Notes under the pieces: model-generated
What the model saw: only the letters and a program-made list of their open reading frames with translations
Databases searched by the model: none
Told to the model about the DNA's origin: nothing
NCBI GenBank assembly: GCA_010093515.1
Contig: MU001696.1
Span: forward strand, 342,286 to 406,285
Origin: Lineolata rhizophorae
Taxonomy: Eukaryota > Ascomycota > Dothideomycetes > Lineolatales > Lineolataceae
Direction: 5' to 3'
Length of the DNA: 64,000 bases
Position numbers and translations under genes: made by a program
In this document: positions 20,726 to 31,253 of the stretch, piece after piece
Layout of the letters: every line of letters begins with the position of its first letter
Numbering within the stretch: position 1 is the stretch's first letter

Positions 20726-21886
20726 TTATATCCGGCGATAAAGGTGGAGCTGATATCGCATGTTCTCTAGCTCTATGGGGTACTCTAAAGAGCCGGGCAT
20801 CCTAAACCACGCGCTCTCTTCTTCTCTTATCTTCTTCCAACGTTGAGTGCTGCTCTCTCCCAACCGATCCTTCGTATTCCCTTCCTCCAACAGCGCCAGA
20901 TCCAACAGCCACCTCATCGGATACTTCTTGCCGCTGTCCTGTCCCGAGTTTATGGCAACGTTAGCATAGCTGCCCGGGCTGTCCACCACCAGCAGGAGAG
21001 CCCCGGGTTCGAGGACATGACCGAGTCGCAACAGAAAGCTTTGAGTCCGCGGCACGTTTGTCGAATACAGCTCGTTGAGTGTGAACATTAGCGTTACAAT
21101 CGTCACCGGCCCCGTATCACGTCCGATAGTTGTTCGCACATCGTAGGCGGCACCGTTGTCCTGGGATAGTATCTCCCCAATGGGAGTGTCGGCTGACAGT
21201 AAGTCTGCCTGCCGGAAGGATACCGTCACCGAGTCCGGAGGAACGAGGGGTACGGCGCGCTCACGAGCAGCTGCTGATGCGTAGGCGGAGAGAGGTGGCG
21301 GTGTTGAGATCCTGTCAGCGAGAGTCGCGACAATGGTGCCCCAGTCAGCAACATCAATGGTATGGAGATGAAGAGATGGAACGGATTCTGAACGTCGTTG
21401 TCGAAGTAAGTGAAGGAGTCCCGCGAACGCCACGATTTCCGCGCCCGCGCCTCCGCCCAGTAAGCAAGCTCTCCTCGCCCCGGTCGATTTGCAATCCGTC
21501 CGTTCATTGGTATCACTGGATTCGCCGACGAGGAGGTCCTTCACTTCGTTCAATTCCTCTAAAATCTGGAGGTATCCAAGTGCGCGCGATGGGCTCCACC
21601 GTCCGCAGTAAACGTCCAGGAGTTCCTGGCGAGAGAAGGCGCTGGTGAAGTCGCGGTGAAACAAATGCTGCTTCACTTCCTGTACTGCGGGTGAGAAATC
21701 CGGCTGAAAGCGCGAGCCAAAAGCGTTCCGGAAAATGTCTAGAAGACTCTGTTGGAGGGCAATTGGGATCGAACTCTCCGCGACATTGTTAGGAGGTTTG
21801 GTCGTTCGAGAACTGGAGCTTTGTTGCAGTGACGGCTTCAATTTTCGATGCTGCTTCGATGTACTGCCTACGCCGGGCCGAGGCAT
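20726..21886 (-). CDS. BMT6: BMT6-like 25S rRNA (uridine-N3) methyltransferase
   Basis: A single-exon gene of 386 aa. The SAM-binding loop is LLGGGAGAEIVAFAG (about 142-156), followed by a Rossmann-like fold (LHTIDVADWG), MFTLNELYST and GALLLVVDSPGSY. These match the DUF3115 family, whose yeast member Bmt6 methylates a uridine of 25S rRNA in the large subunit. It should act in the nucleolus during ribosome assembly. The N-terminal 40 residues are Ser/Lys-rich. The gene is convergent to cdc14 and on the same strand as MGS1. Confidence 0.82.
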   Translation of the reverse strand: MPRPGVGSTSKQHRKLKPSLQQSSSSRTTKPPNNVAESSIPIALQQSLLDIFRNAFGSRFQPDFSPAVQEVKQHLFHRDFTSAFSRQELLDVYCGRWSPSRALGYLQILEELNEVKDLLVGESSDTNERTDCKSTGARRACLLGGGAGAEIVAFAGLLHLLRQRRSESVPSLHLHTIDVADWGTIVATLADRISTPPPLSAYASAAARERAVPLVPPDSVTVSFRQADLLSADTPIGEILSQDNGAAYDVRTTIGRDTGPVTIVTLMFTLNELYSTNVPRTQSFLLRLGHVLEPGALLLVVDSPGSYANVAINSGQDSGKKYPMRWLLDLALLEEGNTKDRLGESSTQRWKKIREEESAWFRMPGSLEYPIELENMRYQLHLYRRI

Positions 21887-22229
21887 AATGACGGGAGATG
21901 CAATAGGAGGTAGTGCACTGAACGTACTGAGTAGACTGAAAGTGAGGTCGATTCTACTTTCATGTGGGCTGTCTCGGCTACCAAGGGTGCGGATTCACGT
22001 GCTCTCGATAACCAGACAAAAATCTACAAAGGAATCTTCACTTCCAAACTCGCATCATCTGAAGTTGAGAGATATAAATAGGGGCCTAGATCGATTAGGC
22101 ATCTATTACTGCTCTAAACACCGAGAGGCTGCTGTGATAATGCTCTTTAATTCGCTTCCACAACCTACTATCCAATCTTGCTTACGCCTAGTCGGACATA
22201 CCTGCGCGAGTCTCCCAGGCTGAGAGTTG
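21887..22229. other. intergenic, 343 bp
   Basis: Between the BMT6-like start and the MGS1 stop, both on the minus strand. No feature recognised. Confidence 0.4.
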
Positions 22230-23924
22230 TTATAATGCATACTCATCGTCCAGGTCGGGATCTACCTCTTTTCCCAAGTCCATGTCCGGTAGGAACTTCC
22301 TTCCTCTCAGCTTCTCTGGTAGGTATTCCTGCTTGACTTTTCCGTCCCAATAGTCGGGATTGTACTTGTATTCCTTCCCGTAATTGAGTTCCTTCATAAG
22401 CCGCGTCGGCGCATTGCGTAAATGCAGTGGAACCGGCAGTCCTCCCACACCTTGCTCTCCCTCTATCGCCGCCCACGCCGCATTTAGACCCCTATATGCC
22501 CGCACGCTCTTCGGCGCTTGAGAGAGTGCCACGACGCAGTGGGCGAGCGGAATTCGTGCCTCCGGCATGCCGATCTTCTCTACAGCAGTATATGTTGCCA
22601 CCGCCAGCGGCAGCATCGAATTGTCCGCAAGGCCGACATCTTCGCTAGAGCAGACTACGAGACGCCTAGCAATAAAGAGCGGATCTTCACCCGCGATGAG
22701 CATGCGCGCGAGATAAAAGAGGGCAGCGTCCGGATCGGAGCCGCGAATCGACTTGTGGAGAGCGGAGATGGTGTCGTAGTGTGAGTCACCGGCGCGATCG
22801 TACACGAATGTGCGGGTGAGGGCGGACTTAAGGTCAGATTGCGTGGTTGTAGGGTTGTTGGGCCGAGTGGACAGGTCTATGGCAAGTTCGAGGAGGTTGA
22901 GGGCGGTGCGAGCATCGCCGTCGGCGAAGGCTGCGAGATACGAGAGCATTGACGCATCAAGAAGGGGTGGGGTGATATTTTCGGCGGCGAGAGCGCGCTC
23001 GAGAATGGTCACGATGTCCTGCTCCGTAAGTTTGGAAAGGGGGAACGTGCGGCAACGGCTCAACAGCGGCGTAATAACCTTGAAGCTGGGATTTTCCGTC
23101 GTTGCGCCTATGAGCGTGACTATGCCGGCCTCGACTGGCCCTAGAAAGACATCCTGCTGCGACTTGGAGAAGCGGTGTATTTCGTCGCAGAATATTATCG
23201 TCTTGCGGTCTGATAATGACAACTCGTTCCGCGCTTCGGAGAAGAGCTTTTTGCATTCGGCCACGCCCGTCGAGGTGCTGTTGATCTCGACGAAGCGGCT
23301 GCCCACGCTCGAGGCAATCACACGCGCGATGGTTGTCTTGCCAGTCCCTGGGCCACCCCAGAGGATCATGCTGGGGACGCGGTCTTGCTCGATGAGACCG
23401 CGCAGGACACCGTTAGGGCCGACTAGTTCCTGCCCGCACACATCGTCAAGGTTTCGCGGCCGCATGCGTTCGGCTAGCGGGGCTGCTTTTTGTAAGGACG
23501 ACCGCTTATCGCGCTTTTTCGCCGGCGGCGGCGGCGGCGAGTCGGGGTTGTAGGTAGGCGTGTCGTTACCGGCCGAGCTGTGCCCTTCCCGAGCTCGCTT
23601 TGCTGGGCCGTTGGTACGCCCTGCGAGCGGAGTATCGTCTGGAGCCTCCTGCTTTAACGCTTTGGCCGCTTCGGACTTCACTAAAGCTTGAGGAGGTGAG
23701 TCCGGCGGACTCTTCGGCGTCGTCGAGGCGTCATCGTTCTGCTCCTTTTCTAGTTTCACGGGCAGCAGGGCTTTCGCAGGCGTATGTTTCTGGAAGAAGC
23801 TCGAGACGGCCGGCTGCGGCTCATCGACGGAGGTAGCTACATGGTCGTGGCAATTGGAATCGATGTGGCTGTTGATGTCGCGTTCGCGGACTTGCCTGTC
23901 ACAGATTGGGCAGTTGACGTACAT
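22230..23924 (-). CDS. MGS1: MGS1/WRNIP1 AAA+ ATPase
   Basis: A single-exon gene of 564 aa. The N-terminus has a Rad18-type ubiquitin-binding zinc finger (CPIC..H..C; Cys5, Cys8, His20, Cys25). Residues 37-44 read QPAVSSFF, which fits the PCNA-binding PIP box. A disordered Pro/Lys-rich linker follows, then the AAA+ core: Walker A GGPGTGKTT (190-198), Walker B IIFCDEIH (243-250), sensor ATTENPSF and the RarA/MgsA C-terminal domain (ALHKSIRGSDPDAALFYLAR, SSEDVGLAD). Mgs1 acts at stalled replication forks with ubiquitinated PCNA. Length and order agree with the family. Confidence 0.95.
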   Translation of the reverse strand: MYVNCPICDRQVRERDINSHIDSNCHDHVATSVDEPQPAVSSFFQKHTPAKALLPVKLEKEQNDDASTTPKSPPDSPPQALVKSEAAKALKQEAPDDTPLAGRTNGPAKRAREGHSSAGNDTPTYNPDSPPPPPAKKRDKRSSLQKAAPLAERMRPRNLDDVCGQELVGPNGVLRGLIEQDRVPSMILWGGPGTGKTTIARVIASSVGSRFVEINSTSTGVAECKKLFSEARNELSLSDRKTIIFCDEIHRFSKSQQDVFLGPVEAGIVTLIGATTENPSFKVITPLLSRCRTFPLSKLTEQDIVTILERALAAENITPPLLDASMLSYLAAFADGDARTALNLLELAIDLSTRPNNPTTTQSDLKSALTRTFVYDRAGDSHYDTISALHKSIRGSDPDAALFYLARMLIAGEDPLFIARRLVVCSSEDVGLADNSMLPLAVATYTAVEKIGMPEARIPLAHCVVALSQAPKSVRAYRGLNAAWAAIEGEQGVGGLPVPLHLRNAPTRLMKELNYGKEYKYNPDYWDGKVKQEYLPEKLRGRKFLPDMDLGKEVDPDLDDEYAL

Positions 23925-24413
23925 GGAGCCGCGGTCATGGCCAGTTTTCGTAGAGCGCTCATGGACAGAAAGAGAGCTGCCGAGCGAAGCCAGTTGCGCT
24001 TAGGAGCTTGGGTGCATCGAGGCGAATTGTGGGTCTTAAGCAATCTTATCTGCTGCCGAGGATCGCGCAGGTACGTACAATTTCCTGGCCGCCAGTAATC
24101 ACACCCTCATTTGGACATATGTAAAACCGAAGTTTATGGCTGAAAGTAGGGACTTATTTTCATTTTTGTCGTGTTGGCATTAGGATATCTTTGTATGATA
24201 GCGTGGGGAGGGACCGCTGCTTGAAATAGATTCAAACTCGCTTCACACGTCAGTGCTCCGACGTTGCACTGAGGCGGAGCGAGGTCAACATCCCGCTCAA
24301 ATATGCATCTACATTGAGCACTATGACCGGGAAGATCTGATACGTTACAGAGTACTACTCTATATTCTAGCCAGCACCTTGCCCTATTTCGCTGATAGTC
24401 CTCGTCCTCTACT
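23925..24413. other. intergenic, 489 bp
   Basis: MGS1 upstream region and tyrosinase 3' end. No feature recognised. Confidence 0.4.
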
Positions 24414-26716
24414 CTACCAGACAAATGCCATTATGCCTCCAAACAATGCGGCATATGAGCCACCACAAGCGAAGTTCCTGCTTGAACCGCCGGTAAATGC
24501 GGGAGATGATGGAGAGGAGGTGAATATGCTGCCGGTTCCTGACGGAACGTATGGTCCGGTGCTGTTGTGATGGTCCGGAGAGCTGCTTGTGCTAGTCGAG
24601 CTCGGGTACAACGGCACCGTCATAGTCGCCATTCCGTATTCAGAAGGACCGTCGTCGGCAGGTGCATTTGGTGCGCCTGATCCAGGGCGAAAGCCCGGTG
24701 CGCCTTGGAAGTACGACCCGCTGCTAGTGTTGCCGTTGTAACCGCCGGGTTTGCCAATGGTGGCATTGATGTGCACAACAGGCGTGTTGTCCCAGACAGG
24801 AAACTCGTGCTCGCCGGCTGCCGGCGTGTAGCCTTGGCTCGAAGCAGCAATTTCAAGTCCCGGGACACGATCTCCGGTGAGGGTTTCTCCGCCCTCCTTC
24901 AATTGTGTTAGATAGCGATTTCTGACAAGAGGTTCCGGAGTTTGAACGTACCTTCACAACTACCCAATGGAGGCGAAGTGAGAGGAAGGCCTCCACGACA
25001 TCTTCGTCCAGAGAGTCCAGATAGCCACCTAAATGAAGATCGTGCAAAGCCGAAGTGATGGGCACGAGTCCAGTAACCGTAGTGCCATTCATGGTAACGC
25101 CGCCGCTCGGCGCCAACACACCATTGGCGCCGACAAAACCAGGGCAATCTCCCCAGGAAGACATGTCTTCTAAGTCGCATTCGCCTAGAAAGAAGTAGAT
25201 AGCATATGAACCGCCGAGGGCGAACTTTTCTCCAACGACGTTGAGCATGTACTCCCTGTCGGAACCGGTGCCATTGGTGTACACGGACACAGTGCTATTT
25301 CCGGGGAACAAGCTGCGACGCCGGGAAGATGAAGAGCTTTGCGGCTGGTAGAGCCGGTTAATGGCACTTCGTACAGAGGAAGTTGTAGCACCGTTGGTGA
25401 GTTCCGGATAAGTATAGCCAAACACACTTGGGTCCTTGATGTCCTTGGCCATCCAAAAGTCACCATTCGAATTGGAGTGGAACGGCTTCAGCGGAGTCCA
25501 CGCATTCTTAACTTGTCCACGGGACCACTGGAAGTTATCCTGGGTCTGTCGTCCGGGCTCGACGTACGTGTCAGGGTACAAAAAGTTGAAGAGGGCCATG
25601 GCGCGATCGACATTAGCATGATGGAGCCAGAAAACTGGATCGAATGCAGAGAAGTCCAGTAGGTACATGTGACCACCAGTGTTGCCGCCAGAAATTATGT
25701 GAATGACATCATGGACGGACTCGAAGCTGTCATGGGAAACATCGTTGCCACACCCGTTGCCTACGCACTCGGTGCTGACCTCGACGAACGGTGCGGCACG
25801 CGTGAAAAGACCGTACATGCGGTCATGAAGGGACTTCTGATTCGAGTCCATCATTGAAACAAATTGTTGGGTGTTGCTCTTGGCATTGCCGTCACGCGAA
25901 GTTGGCCGTCGGAGAGTGTTTTGCCAGACAGTGTACTAGAGTTGGTTAGTGATTTACAAGACATGCAAGGAAGATCATCCATACCGGGTAGCCACCCATG
26001 TCATTCGTATTGAGCGGGTTGAACTTGTACGAATAGAGAGGGTTGCTGATGGTTTGGTCTCCGTTGGGAGATGTGACGGAGACAAATTCGTCAGTTAGTT
26101 GCCGCGGCACAACGTTCTCTCCTTGAGGAGCATTCATAGCCCAGTCCCAGAACGGGACGCGAAGCTTGTCCGCAGCTGATCGATACCGATTCCTCGTAGC
26201 TCCAGCTGGGAATTGATCCACAATCTCATCTACTTTACGAAGAAGAGCTTCCTGTTCGAAGGTTAGCGGCGTGTTATTCGGAATTAGATGGATTATCCTC
26301 ACCTCAAAAAGTGCGAGGAAAGGCCTATGCCAGGGCATGAACATGTTTGATACGTGAGGGCAATACCCGCCAGAGCTATGAACTCCTGGGACACCATCAT
26401 ACTCCTTGTACGGGCGGCCGTGGATGCCTGCAGCGGGTTAGAACCGAAAAAGCGCTACTCAATAGTAGTATTTCTTACCGGCAATCTGATAGTAAGACAG
26501 CATGTCGTTTTGATCCATGGCTTGGAAGCGCTGAAGTCCTAGCAGATAAAGATTGAATTGATCGCGATCTTTAGCCAGCTCGCGAATCTCCAAGCGAGGA
26601 TGAACGCCATGACCGGTCCGCCCCGTCACGGGATGTATACTGAAGGCGTTTTGGAAGAATAAAAAGATCCATATAAGGCCAATGAGGCCACTCGAGTGCG
26701 TAGTAAAGACGAGCAT
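24414..26716 (-). CDS. tyrosinase with hydrophobic C-terminal tail
   Basis: Five exons, 26479-26716, 26303-26427, 25985-26251, 24952-25935 and 24414-24896, give 698 aa. A signal peptide is visible (GLIGLIWIFLFFQNAFS). CuA ligands are His82 (IHG), His104 in a CPH thioether motif and His113 (PWHRP); CuB ligands are His285 and His289 (HDVIH) and His315/316 (FWLHHANVDRA). The C-terminal shielding domain with YAIYFFLGE is present. Type-3 copper tyrosinases oxidise phenols to quinones, as in melanin formation. After the domain comes a Ser/Thr/Pro/Gly-rich stretch ending in a small hydrophobic tail (SYAALFGGIMAFVW), suggesting a GPI anchor or cell-wall attachment. All four introns are 49-55 nt. No melanin or other secondary-metabolism genes adjoin it. 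Confidence 0.93.
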
Positions 26717-28097
26717 GGTGACTCGAGGTTCCAGCGAATGTCAATGCAGCGATCCAGAACCAAAAATTAAAATTTATGATAGGCTGTAGTCGAACGTCCT
26801 GTCCAGGCTGATAACATGCCAGTCTAGGAGGTTCCAAAAAAGAAGGTAGTGGGCTAGCTGTACTCAGAAGAGAAAGAAGTTGTATGAACAAACACAGGAA
26901 AACGAGCGTAGCGACCACAGCAGGTCCGAACGAGGCACCGATAAAAGAGAGACGGAGGGCTGGCCACTATACACGAACGGCGGCAGCCATAGGGAACGAA
27001 AGCGGAAGAGAAACAAGGAGCTGCAAGGACATATATACATATATGCGAAGTAACCAGCTGGCACTAGCTCTAGGACCACATGGCGGGATCGACCAGTTAG
27101 GATGCTAACGTCGTCCTCACGAGGGGACATACCAATGAGGAGGTAGCGCTACCGGCGCTGCTGACGTTGTGGTCTGCGGCGTGGAGCGCGAAAGGGGGCG
27201 GCGCCGGGCCTTGGGCCTCCAGGCGGCACGAAAGGGCCGGAGGAGGCCACGACGGCACGGTTGGATTGACTGCTGTGCGCGGACGGCGCCGTTTCAAGCA
27301 GTCATCGCCCCACAAATGCCGCCGTTATTCCCCAGCAGGGAGGCAGGTGAGCATGGTGATGTCGTACGGCCGCGAACCGCTCCGCTGATCGTCAGGGACA
27401 CGCCCGTTTTCCTTTCTAGAACGGTGGGCGTGCGTCTTGGCGCGCCGCGCGCACGGCAGTGGCCGCGGCGCAGGGACAGCTCATCGCGCCTGCGCCCGCG
27501 GAACAGATGACCGCGCTCTCAGGCCGAGGGACCGTCGGGCCAGGCGAGCCCGCGACGATGCCACACGGGCGCGCAGAAACCCGGCGGGTGGTCGGCGGCG
27601 GGTGGCTGCGGGGAGAGGGTTGGTCGGGGGCTTGAGTGGGTGGCTGTCCGCAAAATTTCCCGATCGGCCAACGGGCTGCGGCGATCTGCGCCCGATCGCG
27701 CCCCTTCAATTTCAGCGCCTCAGCCGCATCCGCCGACTTGCCCTTTCGGCTGCTATGGCTGGCCCCGAGCTCCTGGGCTTCGTTCCCGTGAGAATGGCCC
27801 GAGGAATAGTATGTGCGTAGTATGTATCTTGGACGCCTCACATGACACGGCCGCGGACTAGTGCTTTCTTTGCCGCATCAGCTTTCAAATCATTTAGTAC
27901 GGAGATACCTTCAGCTTGCCTGCTTGATCCTCTATCGCGTAGTACCTATGTAGCGGGATATCCAAATGAAGATGCAGTCTGTGCACTTCCAAGAATCTGA
28001 ACAGCTTTGGTCGAAATCTCGTCCATTGAAAATCTTCGGGGTCAAAGATTTCCTATTGGCTCGCATCTGCCGCAGTTCGAGCCCAATTCATCCAACC
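26717..28097. other. intergenic, 1.4 kb
   Basis: Upstream of the tyrosinase. 26720-27100 is a likely leader/promoter with AT-rich parts; 27120-27850 is GC-rich and open in several frames without a recognisable protein. Confidence 0.4.
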
Positions 28098-29830
28098 TCA
28101 GGGGTCATAAGGACCGCGAGCTCGCCGTCCACTTAGAACGTCTGCCTCGCCAGACTCTTTGATCAGAAACACGTCTTCATGGCGCACGCCGAACTTGCCT
28201 GTGACGTATATTCCTAGAAAATTCAGTCACGCTGTCAATGCACGATGCATTAGAGTCATCCTCACCTGGCTCAGAGGTGAACGTCATACCGGCCTGCAAT
28301 ATGTCGCCAAAGTTCCCCTTGTTCAGATAAGGAGACTCGTGAGCTAAATGCTGCATTAGTATTTACTTGAAAAATAATTCAATAATTGGGAACCGGCAAT
28401 ACAACACCTTTGATACCGATTCCGTGGCCCACACGGTGCGTAAACCTATCACCGTAGCCAGCATTGGTAATAACGCTTCTTGCTGCTATGTCAACGCTGG
28501 CGGCAGTATTGTTCGGCTTGAACATCCCGGCCGACACAGTTTGGGCCTCTATAACGATGTGCCAGACCTTAAGCTTCTCTTGGTGAAGGTGGTCTTGCTT
28601 CGTTGGCTGCTGTAGGAATAAACTGGTATCCCCGTACCAGATGAGCTTAGACAAAGCGCGGAAATATCGGACCCAATAAAATTCGTTGGGTTGTGCCATG
28701 AAGAAGCTTCGACAGATGTCCGACGAGTACCCCAAGTAACGAGCACTAATCTCAAAGTTAGCCAGACGTCGTGCACGCGCAAAATTCATTCAGTACCCCA
28801 CGTCAATAAGAATCATCGTATCTTGCGTCAATCGTTTGTTGCCTGTCTCGAACCCCCCGTGAGGCAATGCAGCATTTCCTTCGAACAAGACAATGTCGAA
28901 GAAGAGAGAAAAGCCAGCAGATAGAAGCACATTGTCCAGGATAGAAACGACCTCGTTTTCAGACAGTCCAGTCCGCAGACCTGGATTGCTGTTGGTAAGT
29001 GATGAATTCTGCCAAAGGGTCATGTGCCAACATACAAGGTCTCATGGCTCGTAAGGCTTCCACCGTACCTGTATTGACAGCTCTGAGGATCTCTACTTCA
29101 GCTGGGCTCTTTATTTGCCGCACAGCGTCAATTTCTACCGTCACGCTAACAGTCTCAAACCCATTATCCTCTAGCCCCCTAACAAGGAAATTTCTTATTT
29201 CTTCGTCAACCACCAACTTCACTCTCTCTTTTTCTTCGAACAGGCCCTCCCGTAGAGTCCTATACGGGTTCCAATGCTCTTCCCAAGTGATAATGTTTAG
29301 TTCGCTTTTGCTAGGAATTCCCAACATCCGAACTCGTCCTTCTTCGAATTTAGGACTCAGAAAGGAGACATCGGCTTTGATCGAGCCAGCGTCAGATACG
29401 AGTGGACGAATAATCATCAAGAACGGCCGTTCTTCCGGCTCCCACGGCTCCCAATCATGCTGCGATATGTTGGCGTAGTATTGGAAGGTGTAACCAGGCT
29501 CGAGCACAAAGCCGTCCACATGCGCCTCAGACAGCGCGATAGCGAGCCTGTCTCGGCGATCAATGAACTCATGCGCCGCAATTGGTTGAGCGGAATCCAG
29601 GAAGGACAAATTTTGGTGGAGGTTGTGAATGGCGCATTTCCGGATGCTGTCAATGTTCGATTTCGCTACGGAACTTGCGAACTAGCCAATTTTTGGCATG
29701 AATGTTAATGATGGTTCGATGTGGCTTAGTACTTTGGGGAGTGCCTAACGTCTCGTTGACCTACCAAAGCTGAAACTAAGGAGATAACGCCAACGGATGC
29801 GATAGCTATGTATTTCCTTTGCGACCACAT
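28098..29830 (-). CDS. M24 family metallopeptidase, signal-anchored
   Basis: Exons 29765-29830, 29036-29681, 28797-28980, 28408-28745, 28266-28343 and 28098-28213 give 475 aa. Exon 1 encodes MWSQRKYIAIASVGVISLVS, a signal peptide or anchor, and is joined by an 83-nt intron to the creatinase-like N-domain (NLSFLDSAQP, EPGYTFQYYANISQHDWEPW). The pita-bread catalytic domain follows: ALPHGG (His about 278), the metal ligands LIDVG (Asp 297) and SSDICRS (Asp 308), HRVGHGIGIK, SEPGIYV and RHEDVFL. Such proteins cleave Xaa-Pro or similar dipeptides. The stretch 28610-28672 is in frame but foreign to the family (VRYFRALSKLIWYGD..) and may be a further 63-nt intron, which would leave 454 aa; its donor GTCCGA is weak. 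Confidence 0.85.
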
Positions 29831-30288
29831 GAGGAGCTAGTATACAATACGGAGTAGTTCTAGAGTGATAATCAGCGAATTGAGCTTAAGCTGATGCGTT
29901 GAGTTAGGCGAAATCTAGGATGGAAGCCGTGCGCATCACGTGTATCTTCCTGCGCCTGAACCGAGGCTAAGCATTATTGCACTAGATATCCGAACTTGCA
30001 GAGGTTTTCTGCCAAAGACTTAAAAGTCCATTTGCTGGCTAGTTACTTATTTCCTATTACCTATCTACCACCAAGGCCGTGATTAGAACCGATCCGCTTT
30101 TGGCGTGACACTGACGTTGTTGCGCCCTGTTCGATCGAGATGGTGTTGCTAGGTCCCACACTTGACATGAGAGGTTGCGTCACGATTGGCGCCATGGTCT
30201 TTGGAATCCGCTCCTTTGAATATTCTAAGAGGAGATATTTACTGGCCCTCGATTCTTGTCGCTCACCTCATGGCCCCAGCACACGCAT
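29831..30288. other. intergenic, 458 bp
   Basis: M24 promoter side and eL22 3' end. No feature recognised. Confidence 0.4.
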
Positions 30289-30928
30289 TTAATCCTCGTC
30301 CTCCTCGGCCTCGTCGTTCACAACATTGAAGAAACGGAGCTCGTATACACCCTTAGAGGTGGAGACCACACGTAGCCAGTCGCGAAGCTGCTGCTTCTTG
30401 AGGAACTTCTTTGTCCTATTTAAATCCTGTTAGCAATGCCCCGTCTTGCCGAAGTCGCTGATACTGCGGGCTTCGCTTGTTCAATTGTGGCGTCCACTCA
30501 CAGGTACTTCAAGTAGCGGCCGGAGAACTCTTGATGCGCAATGACCTCGATCTTGCCGGCACCCTGCTGGGAGATCTGTATGGTATCACCCAGGTTGCCA
30601 GTCCTACCATCAACCTTGATGCGATCGTGAAGGAACTTCTCGAAGGCGGTGATGTCGAAGATCTTGTCGTTTGTCGGCTGAGAGGCATCGATAATGTACT
30701 AAAGTGATGGTCAGCTACCAAACTTGCACGAACCTGATATGTATGATCATGGTGCATACCTTCTTCGTGATCTTCTGGCCCTTCTTCGGCCCGCCTTTAA
30801 GGCCGCCAGCGCCGTGCGGACGTTTCTGCGATTAACATTATACACTCAGCCTACTGCTCTGCACCGCGAATAATGGCTTAAGGCGGCATCGGACAGCAAA
30901 GCGGTGTACATACTGGACCAGCGACCAT
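30289..30928 (-). CDS. RPL22: 60S ribosomal protein eL22
   Basis: Four exons, 30914-30928, 30760-30825, 30502-30698 and 30289-30415, give 134 aa: [13 protein letters not shown].., [70 protein letters not shown], ending in an acidic tail. This is a full-length eL22 of the large ribosomal subunit. The first exon encodes only five residues. The introns (88, 61 and 86 nt) are longer than most others here, as is common for ribosomal protein genes. It shares a 325-bp spacer with translin. Confidence 0.96.
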
Positions 30929-31253
30929 GGTGTTGGAGAGCGCAAAGAGGTGGTTATCCTGCGCGTGATGGAGAGATTGTAGGTCGAGCCCAAAATTATG
31001 GTGGACGAAGATCTCGCTTAAAGTGCGCGCAAGCCACAGAACCGCTATACCGGGAGTGGTTTAGGGCGTGAGCACCTCTGAAAGCGGCCCGATGTTTGCG
31101 GCGCATTATGGCGTTGTGCCACAGCTTTGGGCGCCTTACCACTCCGACGTTTTGTTTGCCTGCGGATGCAGAAGGTTCTTCCTAACCCAATAACAAAATT
31201 ACGGATACCACCGAGCAGCAATCTCGTAGGCCTACCCTGGTGTTTGGACGACT
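30929..31253. promoter_or_regulatory. bidirectional spacer RPL22 / translin
   Basis: Only 325 bp separate the two start codons, so both promoters must fit here. I see no clear TATA box on either side. Confidence 0.5.

Noticed and set aside
26571-26918. ORF with a hydrophobic start (LVFLCLFIQLLSLLS) upstream of the tyrosinase
   Set aside because: It overlaps the true first exon in another frame; the ATG at 26716 opens a better signal peptide in the tyrosinase frame.
27416-27841. 141-codon minus-strand ORF
   Set aside because: GC-rich spacer, no recognisable domain, no splice partners.
24414-29830. Possible melanin or secondary-metabolite cluster around the tyrosinase
   Set aside because: Neighbours are MGS1 and an M24 peptidase; no polyketide synthase, NRPS, P450, transporter or regulator adjoins it.
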